From assembly GCA_026394435.1 (NCBI GenBank), contig JAPKYG010000048.1:1-12852 (forward strand): a stretch of 12,852 nucleotides of DNA, in the 5' to 3' direction. Position 1 is the stretch's first letter, and every line of letters starts with the position of its first letter. The notes beneath the pieces are model-generated. The model saw nothing but the letters and a program-made list of their open reading frames with translations. It was not told the origin of the DNA and ran no database searches. This DNA is from Methanobacteriota archaeon. GTDB lineage: Archaea > Thermoplasmatota > E2 > DHVEG-1. A program made the position numbers and the translations under genes. This document shows positions 6,345 to 12,728 of the stretch, piece by piece.

Positions 6345-6347
6345 TGC
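6331..6347 (+). repeat. tRNA-Met 3' end repeat, copy A
   Basis: The 17-mer tcccgcccccgacatgc covers the 3' T-stem, acceptor 3' strand, discriminator and first trailer bases of tRNA-Met. It is repeated exactly at 8304-8320, and its core CGCCCCCGACA again at 11273-11283, all in the same orientation. This is the classic location of an attB site for tRNA-targeting integrases. Confidence 0.85.
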
Positions 6348-6359
6348 TATTTATTAGCA
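6345..6359 (+). terminator. Small trailer hairpin after tRNA-Met
   Basis: TGCTA-TTTAT-TAGCA forms a 5-bp hairpin immediately after the discriminator base. A T8 run follows at about 6384-6391 and probably ends tRNA transcription. No gene is seen in 6360-6546; the short plus-strand frame there has no family resemblance. Confidence 0.4.
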
Positions 6360-6546
6360 CGGTTATTTAACGGGAGAAAAACATTTTTTTTATTGGTAAA
6401 ATGAATTCCGAATCTACCCTTGATGAAATTATTATTTTTACTGACAAATTGACGATTAAATCCCCAAAGTTGGTATTGAACTTTAGTTCGGTGCGTCCTC
6501 CAGCGGTTCTTGATGGAATCTGTTCTAATTATATTATTGGAATACG

Positions 6547-8034
6547 TTATTGGTATTTCCAGATTTCACAACCTGTCACTGCATTTATTGTTCCAATAAT
6601 TAGCGCATTTGTATTCTTAATTTGATATACTGACATCGATCGTATCCCATTGTTATTTACATCTCCAAATCCATTACCCAGACCACTTGTTTCATTACCA
6701 ATAACTTGGATCCAATGAGTACCGTCGTTCGTCATCCAAACCTGACACCCATCACCTTCTTTCATAACCAAATCTGAACCAATCGTATACACAATATTTC
6801 CTTTCGTTATATATTTAATCATATCCTTTAGACTAAGAGAAATATTTTCCCGTTTGACATTAAACGTGCCAACATACAAGGAATCATTAAAAACTTTCAT
6901 GGTCCATGCATAAATATTATGATTATCACCAAATCCATTCCCCGAACTGTTCTTCCCTGTGGATCCCCCCACTATACACTGCCATTTCTGATCTTTACTA
7001 GCGTTTGACCGCCAAATCTGCAATCCTATTTCCGGAGAATTAAAAATTCTTACCTCATGAGGTTTATCATTAATTCCCCTTATTTTGAGAGTGACTGTAA
7101 ACGCTGGCAATGCTGCAGTACCAGCATATAAATCTCCTTTGAAGACAGTCAAGGTTCTGATTCCATAATTCAGATCAACTATCTGATAACTTCTTGGATA
7201 ATTTCCCTTCGGTCCAACAAGACATTCCCAGGCAGTACCATCTGTACTTCGCCATATTTCTCCACCGAATATATTTTGCGTCCCCACAAGTAACTTACCA
7301 TTGTATTCCTTCATATACCAAGCGTAAATATTCATCGATTCTCCAAACCCATTCGGTGTGTGTGATCGACCACCAACAACGGCTTCAAAATCTGTCCCAT
7401 TAGATGTTCTCCATATCTGACAGCCTTTGGGAAAATTAATCGTACCAATGTAAAGAAACCCCATGAATATCTCTGCGGACCACATTGCAAGATTCGAAGC
7501 ATATCCAAATCCTTTATCTATTACTTTTTCCCATGGTCCCTTTAGGGGATTTCTTGTCCTCCACAATTCACATCCATTCTTGTTATTTGCGGTTCCCGCA
7601 TATAACATATGCTTAAACTCGATTAAAACCGAACATTCAGCGTTGTCATTATTCCCAAATCCCGGGCCAATGGAAGCACTTGAACGATTTCCTACTGCCT
7701 GAATCCAATCTGTTCCATTATAACACCAGAGTTCACAACCATTCACCTCTTTACTACTCAAATTGAAATTCGTTACCCCAACACAAAGATATCCAGCAAA
7801 AACAGTCATTGCTCTGGTACCCACATTGTGTTTATCCCCAAAACCATCTTCATTTATTTGCTGCCAGGAACCTTGTAATGGAGAGGAATTCTCAGATATC
7901 TCAGAAGAAACTTTTATCAAGGATTGAAGAACTGAGGTATTCGTTGTTTTTTTGGAGATTCCAGAAAACGCGCTGGCAAAAAACATCAATATTATACAAA
8001 CTACAAGCCATTTTTTAATTATCTTATAGTTCAT
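6547..8034 (-). CDS. Secreted seven-repeat beta-propeller-like protein
   Basis: About 495 residues from the ATG at 8034. An N-terminal signal or anchor (KIIKKWLVVCIILMFFASAFSG) predicts export. After about residue 55 the protein is built of seven degenerate repeats of 50-90 residues. Each runs roughly W-x-x-(V/I)-G ... GFGD-x-x-N ... F-x-x-x-LY-(V/A)-GT-x-N ... G-C-(E/Q)-(I/L)-W-R-T-x-(D/N)-G. Examples are MLYAGTANNKNGCELWRT and LYIGTINFPKGCQIWRT. Seven such units suggest a seven-bladed propeller with Cys-containing W strands; repeats 5 and 6 carry insertions of about 25-40 residues. The function is unknown; surface binding is plausible. A TTG at 8043 is a possible earlier start, but the ATG gives a cleaner signal peptide. 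The gene fills the first interval between tRNA-3'-end repeats, with its 3' end facing the tRNA. Confidence 0.85.
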   Translation of the reverse strand: MNYKIIKKWLVVCIILMFFASAFSGISKKTTNTSVLQSLIKVSSEISENSSPLQGSWQQINEDGFGDKHNVGTRAMTVFAGYLCVGVTNFNLSSKEVNGCELWCYNGTDWIQAVGNRSSASIGPGFGNNDNAECSVLIEFKHMLYAGTANNKNGCELWRTRNPLKGPWEKVIDKGFGYASNLAMWSAEIFMGFLYIGTINFPKGCQIWRTSNGTDFEAVVGGRSHTPNGFGESMNIYAWYMKEYNGKLLVGTQNIFGGEIWRSTDGTAWECLVGPKGNYPRSYQIVDLNYGIRTLTVFKGDLYAGTAALPAFTVTLKIRGINDKPHEVRIFNSPEIGLQIWRSNASKDQKWQCIVGGSTGKNSSGNGFGDNHNIYAWTMKVFNDSLYVGTFNVKRENISLSLKDMIKYITKGNIVYTIGSDLVMKEGDGCQVWMTNDGTHWIQVIGNETSGLGNGFGDVNNNGIRSMSVYQIKNTNALIIGTINAVTGCEIWKYQ

Positions 8035-8058
8035 CTTGAACAAGACCCCTATATCTCA

Positions 8059-8070
8059 TTTTATATATTT
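8059..8070 (-). promoter_or_regulatory. Candidate TATA box close to the propeller gene
   Basis: The minus strand reads AAATATATAAAA, centred about 28-30 nt before the ATG at 8034, which would give an almost leaderless mRNA. A second box, TTTTATATA (complement of 8085-8093), lies further up. A strong Shine-Dalgarno, GGAGGAG (complement of 8077-8083), lies between the two boxes and precedes a five-codon reading frame. Confidence 0.4.
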
Positions 8071-8073
8071 CAT
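8059..8073 (-). other. Five-codon upstream frame with strong ribosome-binding site
   Basis: On the minus strand, GGAGGAG followed 3 nt later by an ATG opens the frame M-K-Y-I-K ending in TGA. The frame is in phase with the propeller gene, whose ATG lies 39 nt downstream. It could be a leader peptide or a lost N-terminus closed by a nonsense mutation. The rest of 8044-8363 holds only promoter-like AT-rich DNA and repeat copy B. Confidence 0.3.
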
Positions 8074-8303
8074 ATGCTCCTCCGTATATAAAAGTTTCTA
8101 GATGAGATCAGGATATGTAGAAACCCTCAGTCATTAAATAAATCAAAAAGATGATTTTACCTTATTTTCGCTGTACAATCAAGTTTGCTATAAAAAACCC
8201 AACTGAATAGAGTGACAGCTGAAAAATACATGACCGGCCCGGTATTTTATAAGCACGTTTTCAATTTACTTTTATAGAGAGAACTGTAACCCCGGGGGAT
8301 AGT

Positions 8304-8320
8304 TCCCGCCCCCGACATGC
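8304..8320 (+). repeat. tRNA-Met 3' end repeat, copy B
   Basis: Identical over 17 nt to 6331-6347. The 21 bases just left of it match the tRNA T-arm region only weakly (GGGGG where the tRNA has GCGGG), so the rest of the tRNA is absent or decayed. The trailer is also related: AGGAGAAAAA at 8336-8345 corresponds to GGGAGAAAAA at 6371-6380. It separates the propeller gene from the radical SAM operon. Confidence 0.85.
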
Positions 8321-8340
8321 CTTTATATACTCAACAGGAG

Positions 8341-8358
8341 AAAAAATAAAATTTTATT
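8341..8358 (-). terminator. Likely terminator of the hydrolase-flavoprotein-radical SAM operon
   Basis: Past the radical SAM stop codon the minus strand reads through the perfect palindrome AATAAAATTTTATT (8345-8358) into a T6 run (8341-8346). The palindrome is weak in GC, so the T-run is the main signal. Confidence 0.4.
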
Positions 8359-8363
8359 AAAAA

Positions 8364-9368
8364 TTATTTTTTACATTCAGATGACTTTATGGAATATCGC
8401 TCAAGGTCATAGCTATGATCAGGTCGATTATATGTACCATGAGCTCGCTGAATAAACTGACCACAGTTACTGCCGATTTGATTCTCCTCAAGAGCACCGA
8501 TACTTAGAATAACTTCATAACCTCTCTTCCTGAACAACGTAATAAGATCTTCAGAAGTAGTAACGTCGTATGGATTAACTGCTGAGACCAGCGACGCTTC
8601 TTTTGATCGGAAGGTTGGATTCACTGGGGTAAGTTTTATGAGAAATCTCTCTGGGTCGAAAAAGGTGCGTATAGAGTCAACGTCTATAGGATACCCGACT
8701 ATCGGTGCGAAATTGAGAGTGATTTTTCGATCATTTTGTTGTGGTATAGAGAAACATTCACCATAAGCAGCTATCTCATTAAAAGACCATTTTTTAACGG
8801 GGATTAGCTCATCTCGTTTCTGCTCATCGGTCGTATGAATCGAGAATTGCAGTTGAAATCTCCCTTGAGGATAATATCTATTTTTTATCCTCAGAAGTTT
8901 GTCAAAAAACCTTCGTGCAGCAACGGTGTCAGGGGCAATAGACGAAACCGAGATATGCAATCTTGATGTATCATAGCGTTTCGCTAGTTGCTCCAGTGCC
9001 TTAAGCACACTAGGATTTAACGAGGGTTCGCCCATCCGAGCAAATTGAATTTTGAATTTTTCTGTTACCGGTTTTCCGTCTCGATATCTCCGACTTACCA
9101 TGTAATCAATTTGTGTAAGAAGTTCCTCAGTATTCAGACAACCTGAAAAATCACCCCCTGCGTCACACAATTTGCATTGAATGGGGCATCCAAACATGGA
9201 TGATACGATCAGCACCCATTTCTTTCCTCGGGGAAGTGGAGGTTGAATCGATTCAACAAATTCGACGAGATATCTATGGTGGTTTGTTTTCCATGATTTA
9301 TCTTCTCGCATTTGTGCAACATAGACTTTTGCGAGATCATCTCGTCCGTACTCGGCAAGAATCTTCAT
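8364..9368 (-). CDS. RlmN/Cfr-like radical SAM protein
   Basis: 334 residues. The cluster motif VSSMFGCPIQCKLCDAG (Cys61, Cys65, Cys68) and downstream motifs follow the RlmN/Cfr pattern: RMGEPSLNP (residues 111-119), ISVSSIAP (about 139), FSIHTTDEQKRDELIPVKK (about 175-193), LTPVNP (246-251) and SNCGQFIQ with Cys302, the counterpart of the methyl-carrying Cys in RlmN ACGQL. The N-terminal domain of RlmN is largely missing, since the cluster starts at residue 61 rather than about 125. The resolving Cys that lies seven residues before the cluster in RlmN is Ile54 here. The activity may therefore differ from tRNA/23S rRNA C2-methyladenosine formation. It is the last gene of a three-gene operon and overlaps the flavoprotein stop by ATGA, with a GGTGA ribosome-binding site. 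Confidence 0.88.
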   Translation of the reverse strand: MKILAEYGRDDLAKVYVAQMREDKSWKTNHHRYLVEFVESIQPPLPRGKKWVLIVSSMFGCPIQCKLCDAGGDFSGCLNTEELLTQIDYMVSRRYRDGKPVTEKFKIQFARMGEPSLNPSVLKALEQLAKRYDTSRLHISVSSIAPDTVAARRFFDKLLRIKNRYYPQGRFQLQFSIHTTDEQKRDELIPVKKWSFNEIAAYGECFSIPQQNDRKITLNFAPIVGYPIDVDSIRTFFDPERFLIKLTPVNPTFRSKEASLVSAVNPYDVTTSEDLITLFRKRGYEVILSIGALEENQIGSNCGQFIQRAHGTYNRPDHSYDLERYSIKSSECKK

Positions 9369-10282
9369 GATTTCACCGGTCGTTTTCTTAAATAATGTTC
9401 CACCATCATTGCCGCATGGATACCATCACCAACAGCAATTCCTACCTGGCGATATGTTCCACGGACAACATCTCCAGCAAAATACAATCCTGGAAGAGAT
9501 GTTTTAGGAAAATCTAAGGCGGTATCGAAGCATTTTTTAAATGTTGGAGAAAGAAACGATGTGTTAGGGGCTCTTCCACAGGCTACAACAATGAAATTAA
9601 AAGGCAGCTCTTCGATATGTTCATTCCATCGACATCTAAGAAGAATATTCTCGCGATGCTCTACGATTTCCTCAGGAACACACATGGTGTGAATGGTAGC
9701 CCCATTTTTTATGACTCGTTCATGAAGAGGCGGTAAACACGTCGGTTTTGATCGGGATATGATAGTTACCTTATGTCCCCAATTCAACAAAGTTAATGTG
9801 TAGTCAAATGCGATGTCCCCTCCACCAATAACTAGGATTCGTTTTTTTACTCCTTTTTCTTTTAATGGGATTGATCGTGGTTCATAGAAGAGTCGTGTAC
9901 CTTCGATTGACGCAGAACCAGGAATTTCTAACTTTCTTGGGATGGTTCCTGTAGAAATAATAATCGTAGACGAAACTAAACAACCTTGATCTGTTTCAAT
10001 ATGGAATTTGTCACCATGGTGATGAACATGTGTTACTCCTGATTTCGTGATTGATACACCCACCATGTGAAGTTGCTTAACAAACTGTTCTGCCAATGTA
10101 CATCCCCTAATACCACCAGGGAAACCAGGATAGTTCTCTACAAGATAAGCGTGTCTGAGAAGACCGCCTGGCTCGTTTTTCTCCAGAAGAATTGGATGTA
10201 ACTCTGCTCTTTGGAGGTATATCGCTGCAGCTATCCCTGCAGGACCAACACCAACTATAGTTACTTCATTTGTTTGATCCAT
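9365..10282 (-). CDS. Thioredoxin-reductase-fold NAD(P)H flavoprotein lacking CxxC
   Basis: 305 residues. The FAD-binding motif is GVGPAGIAAAIYL (residues 11-23). ENYPGFPGGIRG matches the TrxR family. The NAD(P) motif is VIGGGDIAFDYTLTL (about 151), and the second FAD motif is GLYFAGDVVRGTYRQVGIAVGDG (about 265-287). The redox-active CATC of thioredoxin reductases is replaced by LFYEPRSIP, so it cannot reduce thioredoxin in the usual way. Missing cysteines plus GGGDxAxDxxLxL match the TrxR-type ferredoxin/flavodoxin-NADP reductases (YumC-like). That makes it a plausible electron donor for the radical SAM protein encoded next. The start has a GAGGT ribosome-binding site and overlaps the hydrolase gene by 22 nt. 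Confidence 0.9.
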   Translation of the reverse strand: MDQTNEVTIVGVGPAGIAAAIYLQRAELHPILLEKNEPGGLLRHAYLVENYPGFPGGIRGCTLAEQFVKQLHMVGVSITKSGVTHVHHHGDKFHIETDQGCLVSSTIIISTGTIPRKLEIPGSASIEGTRLFYEPRSIPLKEKGVKKRILVIGGGDIAFDYTLTLLNWGHKVTIISRSKPTCLPPLHERVIKNGATIHTMCVPEEIVEHRENILLRCRWNEHIEELPFNFIVVACGRAPNTSFLSPTFKKCFDTALDFPKTSLPGLYFAGDVVRGTYRQVGIAVGDGIHAAMMVEHYLRKRPVKS

Positions 10283-10899
10283 GAGATTACCTCATTAGTG
10301 GTCACCAAGGTGGCAAAACCATCGGAGAGTGTTCGCAAACTCGCTGCATGTAACTGCTGTTTATCTGATGCGGTGGCGTCGGTTACGAAGAACACATCAT
10401 AATTTCTCATGAACGCATCCCGTGCTGTGGTTTCACAACAGAGATGGGTCAATACTCCTGTTATGAGAATATTAGAAACTTTGAGTTTCTTTAGAATCTG
10501 GTCAAGATCTGTTTCAAAGAAAGCACTGTATTGTGTTTTTCGTATCACAAAATCATTGGGGAGCGGTTGAATTGGAGCTATGGCGTTTGAGAAGTCATCG
10601 TCATCGTAAAGAACATTGTTCCACCATCGACCCATTGCGCCTGGTGATTCTGTTCGAAGAAGTGCATATCTGGTGAAGATGACCGGGAGGGACTGTTGTC
10701 GATAGACAGTTATAAGTTGTTGGATATTGGGAATTATCTTTGTTGAATCCTTGAAATATGCGTGAGAAGAAGGGTTGCAAAAAAATTGTTGCATGTCGAT
10801 AACGAACAATGCAGAGGTCTGTGGTGTAAAAACGATTTTTCTTTTTTGGATAGGATGTTCTTTTTTTCCGGTCTGTTTTGGATTTGTTCGCGTTAACAT
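10261..10899 (-). CDS. Isochorismatase/nicotinamidase-family cysteine hydrolase
   Basis: 212 residues. The catalytic triad is readable: Asp35 in FVIDMQQFF, Lys121 in IRKTQYSAFF, and Cys154 in TGVLTHLCCETTARDAF, with the preceding Val149-Leu150 at the usual cis-peptide position. The HLCCETTARDAF form is typical of uncharacterised archaeal and bacterial isochorismatase-like hydrolases rather than of true nicotinamidase, so the substrate (an amide, N-carbamoyl or vinyl ether) is open. The first 25 residues are basic and may not all be needed, but GAGG lies 10 nt before this ATG. It is the first gene of the operon with the flavoprotein and the radical SAM enzyme. Confidence 0.9.
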   Translation of the reverse strand: MLTRTNPKQTGKKEHPIQKRKIVFTPQTSALFVIDMQQFFCNPSSHAYFKDSTKIIPNIQQLITVYRQQSLPVIFTRYALLRTESPGAMGRWWNNVLYDDDDFSNAIAPIQPLPNDFVIRKTQYSAFFETDLDQILKKLKVSNILITGVLTHLCCETTARDAFMRNYDVFFVTDATASDKQQLHAASLRTLSDGFATLVTTNEVISWIKQMK

Positions 10900-10975
10900 T
10901 TCTATTCAGCCTCTTTCCTTTCGTCGTTTCCTGGTTTGTGAGGCTGGAAACAGAAAAAAACAATGCCTCTTTTTT

Positions 10976-10986
10976 GTGTATAAGAA
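10976..10986 (-). promoter_or_regulatory. Candidate TATA box for the three-gene operon
   Basis: The minus strand reads TTCTTATACAC about 80 nt before the hydrolase ATG. The intervening leader contains a 6-bp inverted repeat (GTTTCC at 10926-10931 with GGAAAC at 10946-10951). The match to consensus is only fair. Confidence 0.3.
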
Positions 10987-10999
10987 ATACATTGGATAT

Positions 11000-11272
11000 T
11001 AAAAATGTTAATGCTTGATTCGAAATCGCACTTTCAATAAATATGGGAATATTTCTAAATAAACACTAATTTCATATGAAGTATCTAAAAAAAAATGAAA
11101 AACTAGTCAACAGATATGAAATCAACAAATATGTTAACAAATACGAGTCCAAATCTCCCCCCCTGTGTAATAACACCCATACTTTTATTTGCAGAAATAA
11201 GATTATGAGATGCTAAAGCGCGATTTTATCTATTTTTTATGGGATGAGAACTGAACAATTAACACTGATGTT
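11000..11272. other. Gene-free AT-rich DNA left of repeat copy C
   Basis: No convincing reading frame is seen. It holds the inverted repeat AAATAT-GGGA-ATATTT near 11038-11053, the palindrome TTCATATGAA near 11071-11080, and imperfect 15-nt tandem units (GTCAACAGATATGAA then ATCAACAAATATGTT, 11106-11135). These could be regulatory sites for the operon to the left or decayed mobile DNA. Confidence 0.4.
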
Positions 11273-11283
11273 CGCCCCCGACA
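11273..11283 (+). repeat. tRNA-Met 3' end repeat, copy C (core only)
   Basis: CGCCCCCGACA matches the tRNA-Met acceptor 3' strand and discriminator over 11 nt, within otherwise AT-rich DNA. The sequence about 30 nt to its left also resembles that left of copy B: both have a TTTTAT-like box, then GAGAACTG followed by a T-optional AAC. B and C therefore share ancestry beyond the core. Confidence 0.6.
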
Positions 11284-11607
11284 CTTCATCGTTAATTTGA
11301 GAGAGACAAAAACCTCTGTAATAACTATATCTATTTTGCTATTAGATACAGAACTTTTGCTAAAACGGTAATAATGGATTACTAGGCGGATAGCAATTCG
11401 ACTTTAGAACAACCTTGTGATCGGGCTTTTAAAAACAACACATTTATTTCCATATTCCACAAGACCGCCCTAAAGGTTTAACTTATGTACCGGATACTTC
11501 AATTTTGTTGGAATACCTCAACTTTTAAATGAAATAGGGAATAAATTGGGTAAAAAATTAAATAGATATAATTTATTAAATTGAATACAGAGAAAGCGTG
11601 AACCATC
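11284..11607. other. Gene-free region right of repeat copy C, with promoter of the esterase gene
   Basis: No gene is supported. An imperfect tandem duplication, GGATACTTCAATTTT then GGAATACCTCAACTTTT, lies at 11492-11526. Near the right end, an ATATAATTTA box at about 11566-11575 lies about 35-40 nt before the esterase ATG and is its likely promoter, and GTGA at 11597-11600 is its ribosome-binding site. Confidence 0.4.
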
Positions 11608-12585
11608 ATGAAAAGAAAAACTATTGAGATTCTTCCAGTATTACTTATCGGTTTTTTCCTCATCATTCTTATCTTCCTAGCAGGATGCATGTATAAAATC
11701 CCAGAAAATCCTCATACGTTTACCAGGACAATAATGACCAATGGATTGGAACGCACCTATCGTGTCCACATACCACCTTCATTACCAGAGAATATCTCCC
11801 CTGCACTTCTTTTTGTCCTTCATGGTGGTGGTGGTACTGGTGAGGGCATGGAGAGAACACTTACCCTCGGCGGATTCAACGTGTTATCAGATCAACAAAA
11901 CTTTATTGTAGTTTATCCTGATGGTATCGAAAAAAATTGGAATGATGGCAGAAAAAATGTCACGGATCCAGCACATCAACAAAATATTGATGATGTCGGT
12001 TTCTTCAACGCACTCATTGATAATCTCACCATAGAATTCAATATTGACCCTGATCGAATATTTGTCACGGGAATATCAAATGGGGCAATGATGTCGTATC
12101 GACTCGCTTTTGAGATACCTGAAAAAATCGCGGCAATCGCCCCTGTCGCTGGTGCAATACCAACCGATCTGCTTCATTACAACATATCCGACGTACCAAT
12201 CTCTGTCTGCGTCATGAGTGGAACAAACGATCCGCTCGTACCTTGGGAGGGTGGTCAGGTCGGTTTTCCAAGAAAACCACGTGGGACGGTCATCTCGGTA
12301 CCTGAATCAGTGCGATATTGGGTTACGCATAATAATTGCTCCATTATTCCTAATATAACATTACTTCCAGATACCGACCCAACAGACCATACCTGGGTTC
12401 AACGAGATATTTACTGTGAGGGTACCGATAATACCGAAGTAATTCTGTATACGATCTATAACGGTGGTCATACCTGGTCAGATGGATACCAATACCTTCC
12501 AGAGGTTCTGGTTGGAAGAATGTCTCATGATATTAATGCGAATAATGTGATATGGGATTTTTTTTCTTCCCATCCTAAAAAATAA
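11608..12585 (+). CDS. Lipoprotein esterase, LpqC/PHB-depolymerase-like alpha/beta hydrolase
   Basis: 325 residues. A hydrophobic leader ends in the lipobox LAGC (Cys27), so the mature protein is probably lipid-anchored outside the cell. The alpha/beta-hydrolase core matches the polyhydroxybutyrate depolymerase/feruloyl esterase family (COG3509): oxyanion segment LHGGGGTGEG (71-80), VVYPDGIEKNWNDGR (101-115), nucleophile elbow GISNGAM with Ser157, acid GTNDPLVPW with Asp208, and GGHTW with His288. The triad is complete, so the enzyme should be active on an ester or a small polymer. The exact substrate cannot be read from sequence. It stands alone in its orientation, to the right of the repeat-bounded cassettes. 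Confidence 0.9.
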   Translation: MKRKTIEILPVLLIGFFLIILIFLAGCMYKIPENPHTFTRTIMTNGLERTYRVHIPPSLPENISPALLFVLHGGGGTGEGMERTLTLGGFNVLSDQQNFIVVYPDGIEKNWNDGRKNVTDPAHQQNIDDVGFFNALIDNLTIEFNIDPDRIFVTGISNGAMMSYRLAFEIPEKIAAIAPVAGAIPTDLLHYNISDVPISVCVMSGTNDPLVPWEGGQVGFPRKPRGTVISVPESVRYWVTHNNCSIIPNITLLPDTDPTDHTWVQRDIYCEGTDNTEVILYTIYNGGHTWSDGYQYLPEVLVGRMSHDINANNVIWDFFSSHPKK

Positions 12586-12620
12586 CAATACAGTAAGCGC
12601 AAACCAAACAAAGAACACAC

Positions 12621-12626
12621 TTTTTT
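12621..12626 (+). terminator. T6 terminator of the esterase gene
   Basis: A run of six T lies 36 nt after the esterase stop codon, a simple archaeal oligo-T terminator. Confidence 0.4.
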
Positions 12627-12631
12627 ATATA

Positions 12632-12653
12632 AAAAAAATGTAGAATGATCTAC
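12632..12653 (-). terminator. Hairpin plus T8 terminator of the rightmost minus-strand gene
   Basis: The minus strand reads GTAGA-TCAT-TCTAC followed directly by A and a T8 run, about 75 nt past the stop codon of the convergent partial gene. Confidence 0.5.
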
Positions 12654-12728
12654 TATCAGAAGTTTGAAATCATGTCAATACTTAAAGTTTGCTTTATTCA
12701 TTGATTTTAGTCCCATCTTCAATAGTAT

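Noticed and set aside
6401..6625. 74-residue plus-strand reading frame right of tRNA-Met
   Set aside because: It overlaps the 3' end of the propeller gene antisense, has no recognised family and no clear ribosome-binding site.
10601..10963. 120-residue minus-strand frame
   Set aside because: It is an alternative frame of the hydrolase gene, which has the full catalytic triad in its own frame.
11106..11145. Possible CRISPR-like or iteron array
   Set aside because: Only two to three degenerate 15-nt units, with no spacers and no replication gene nearby.
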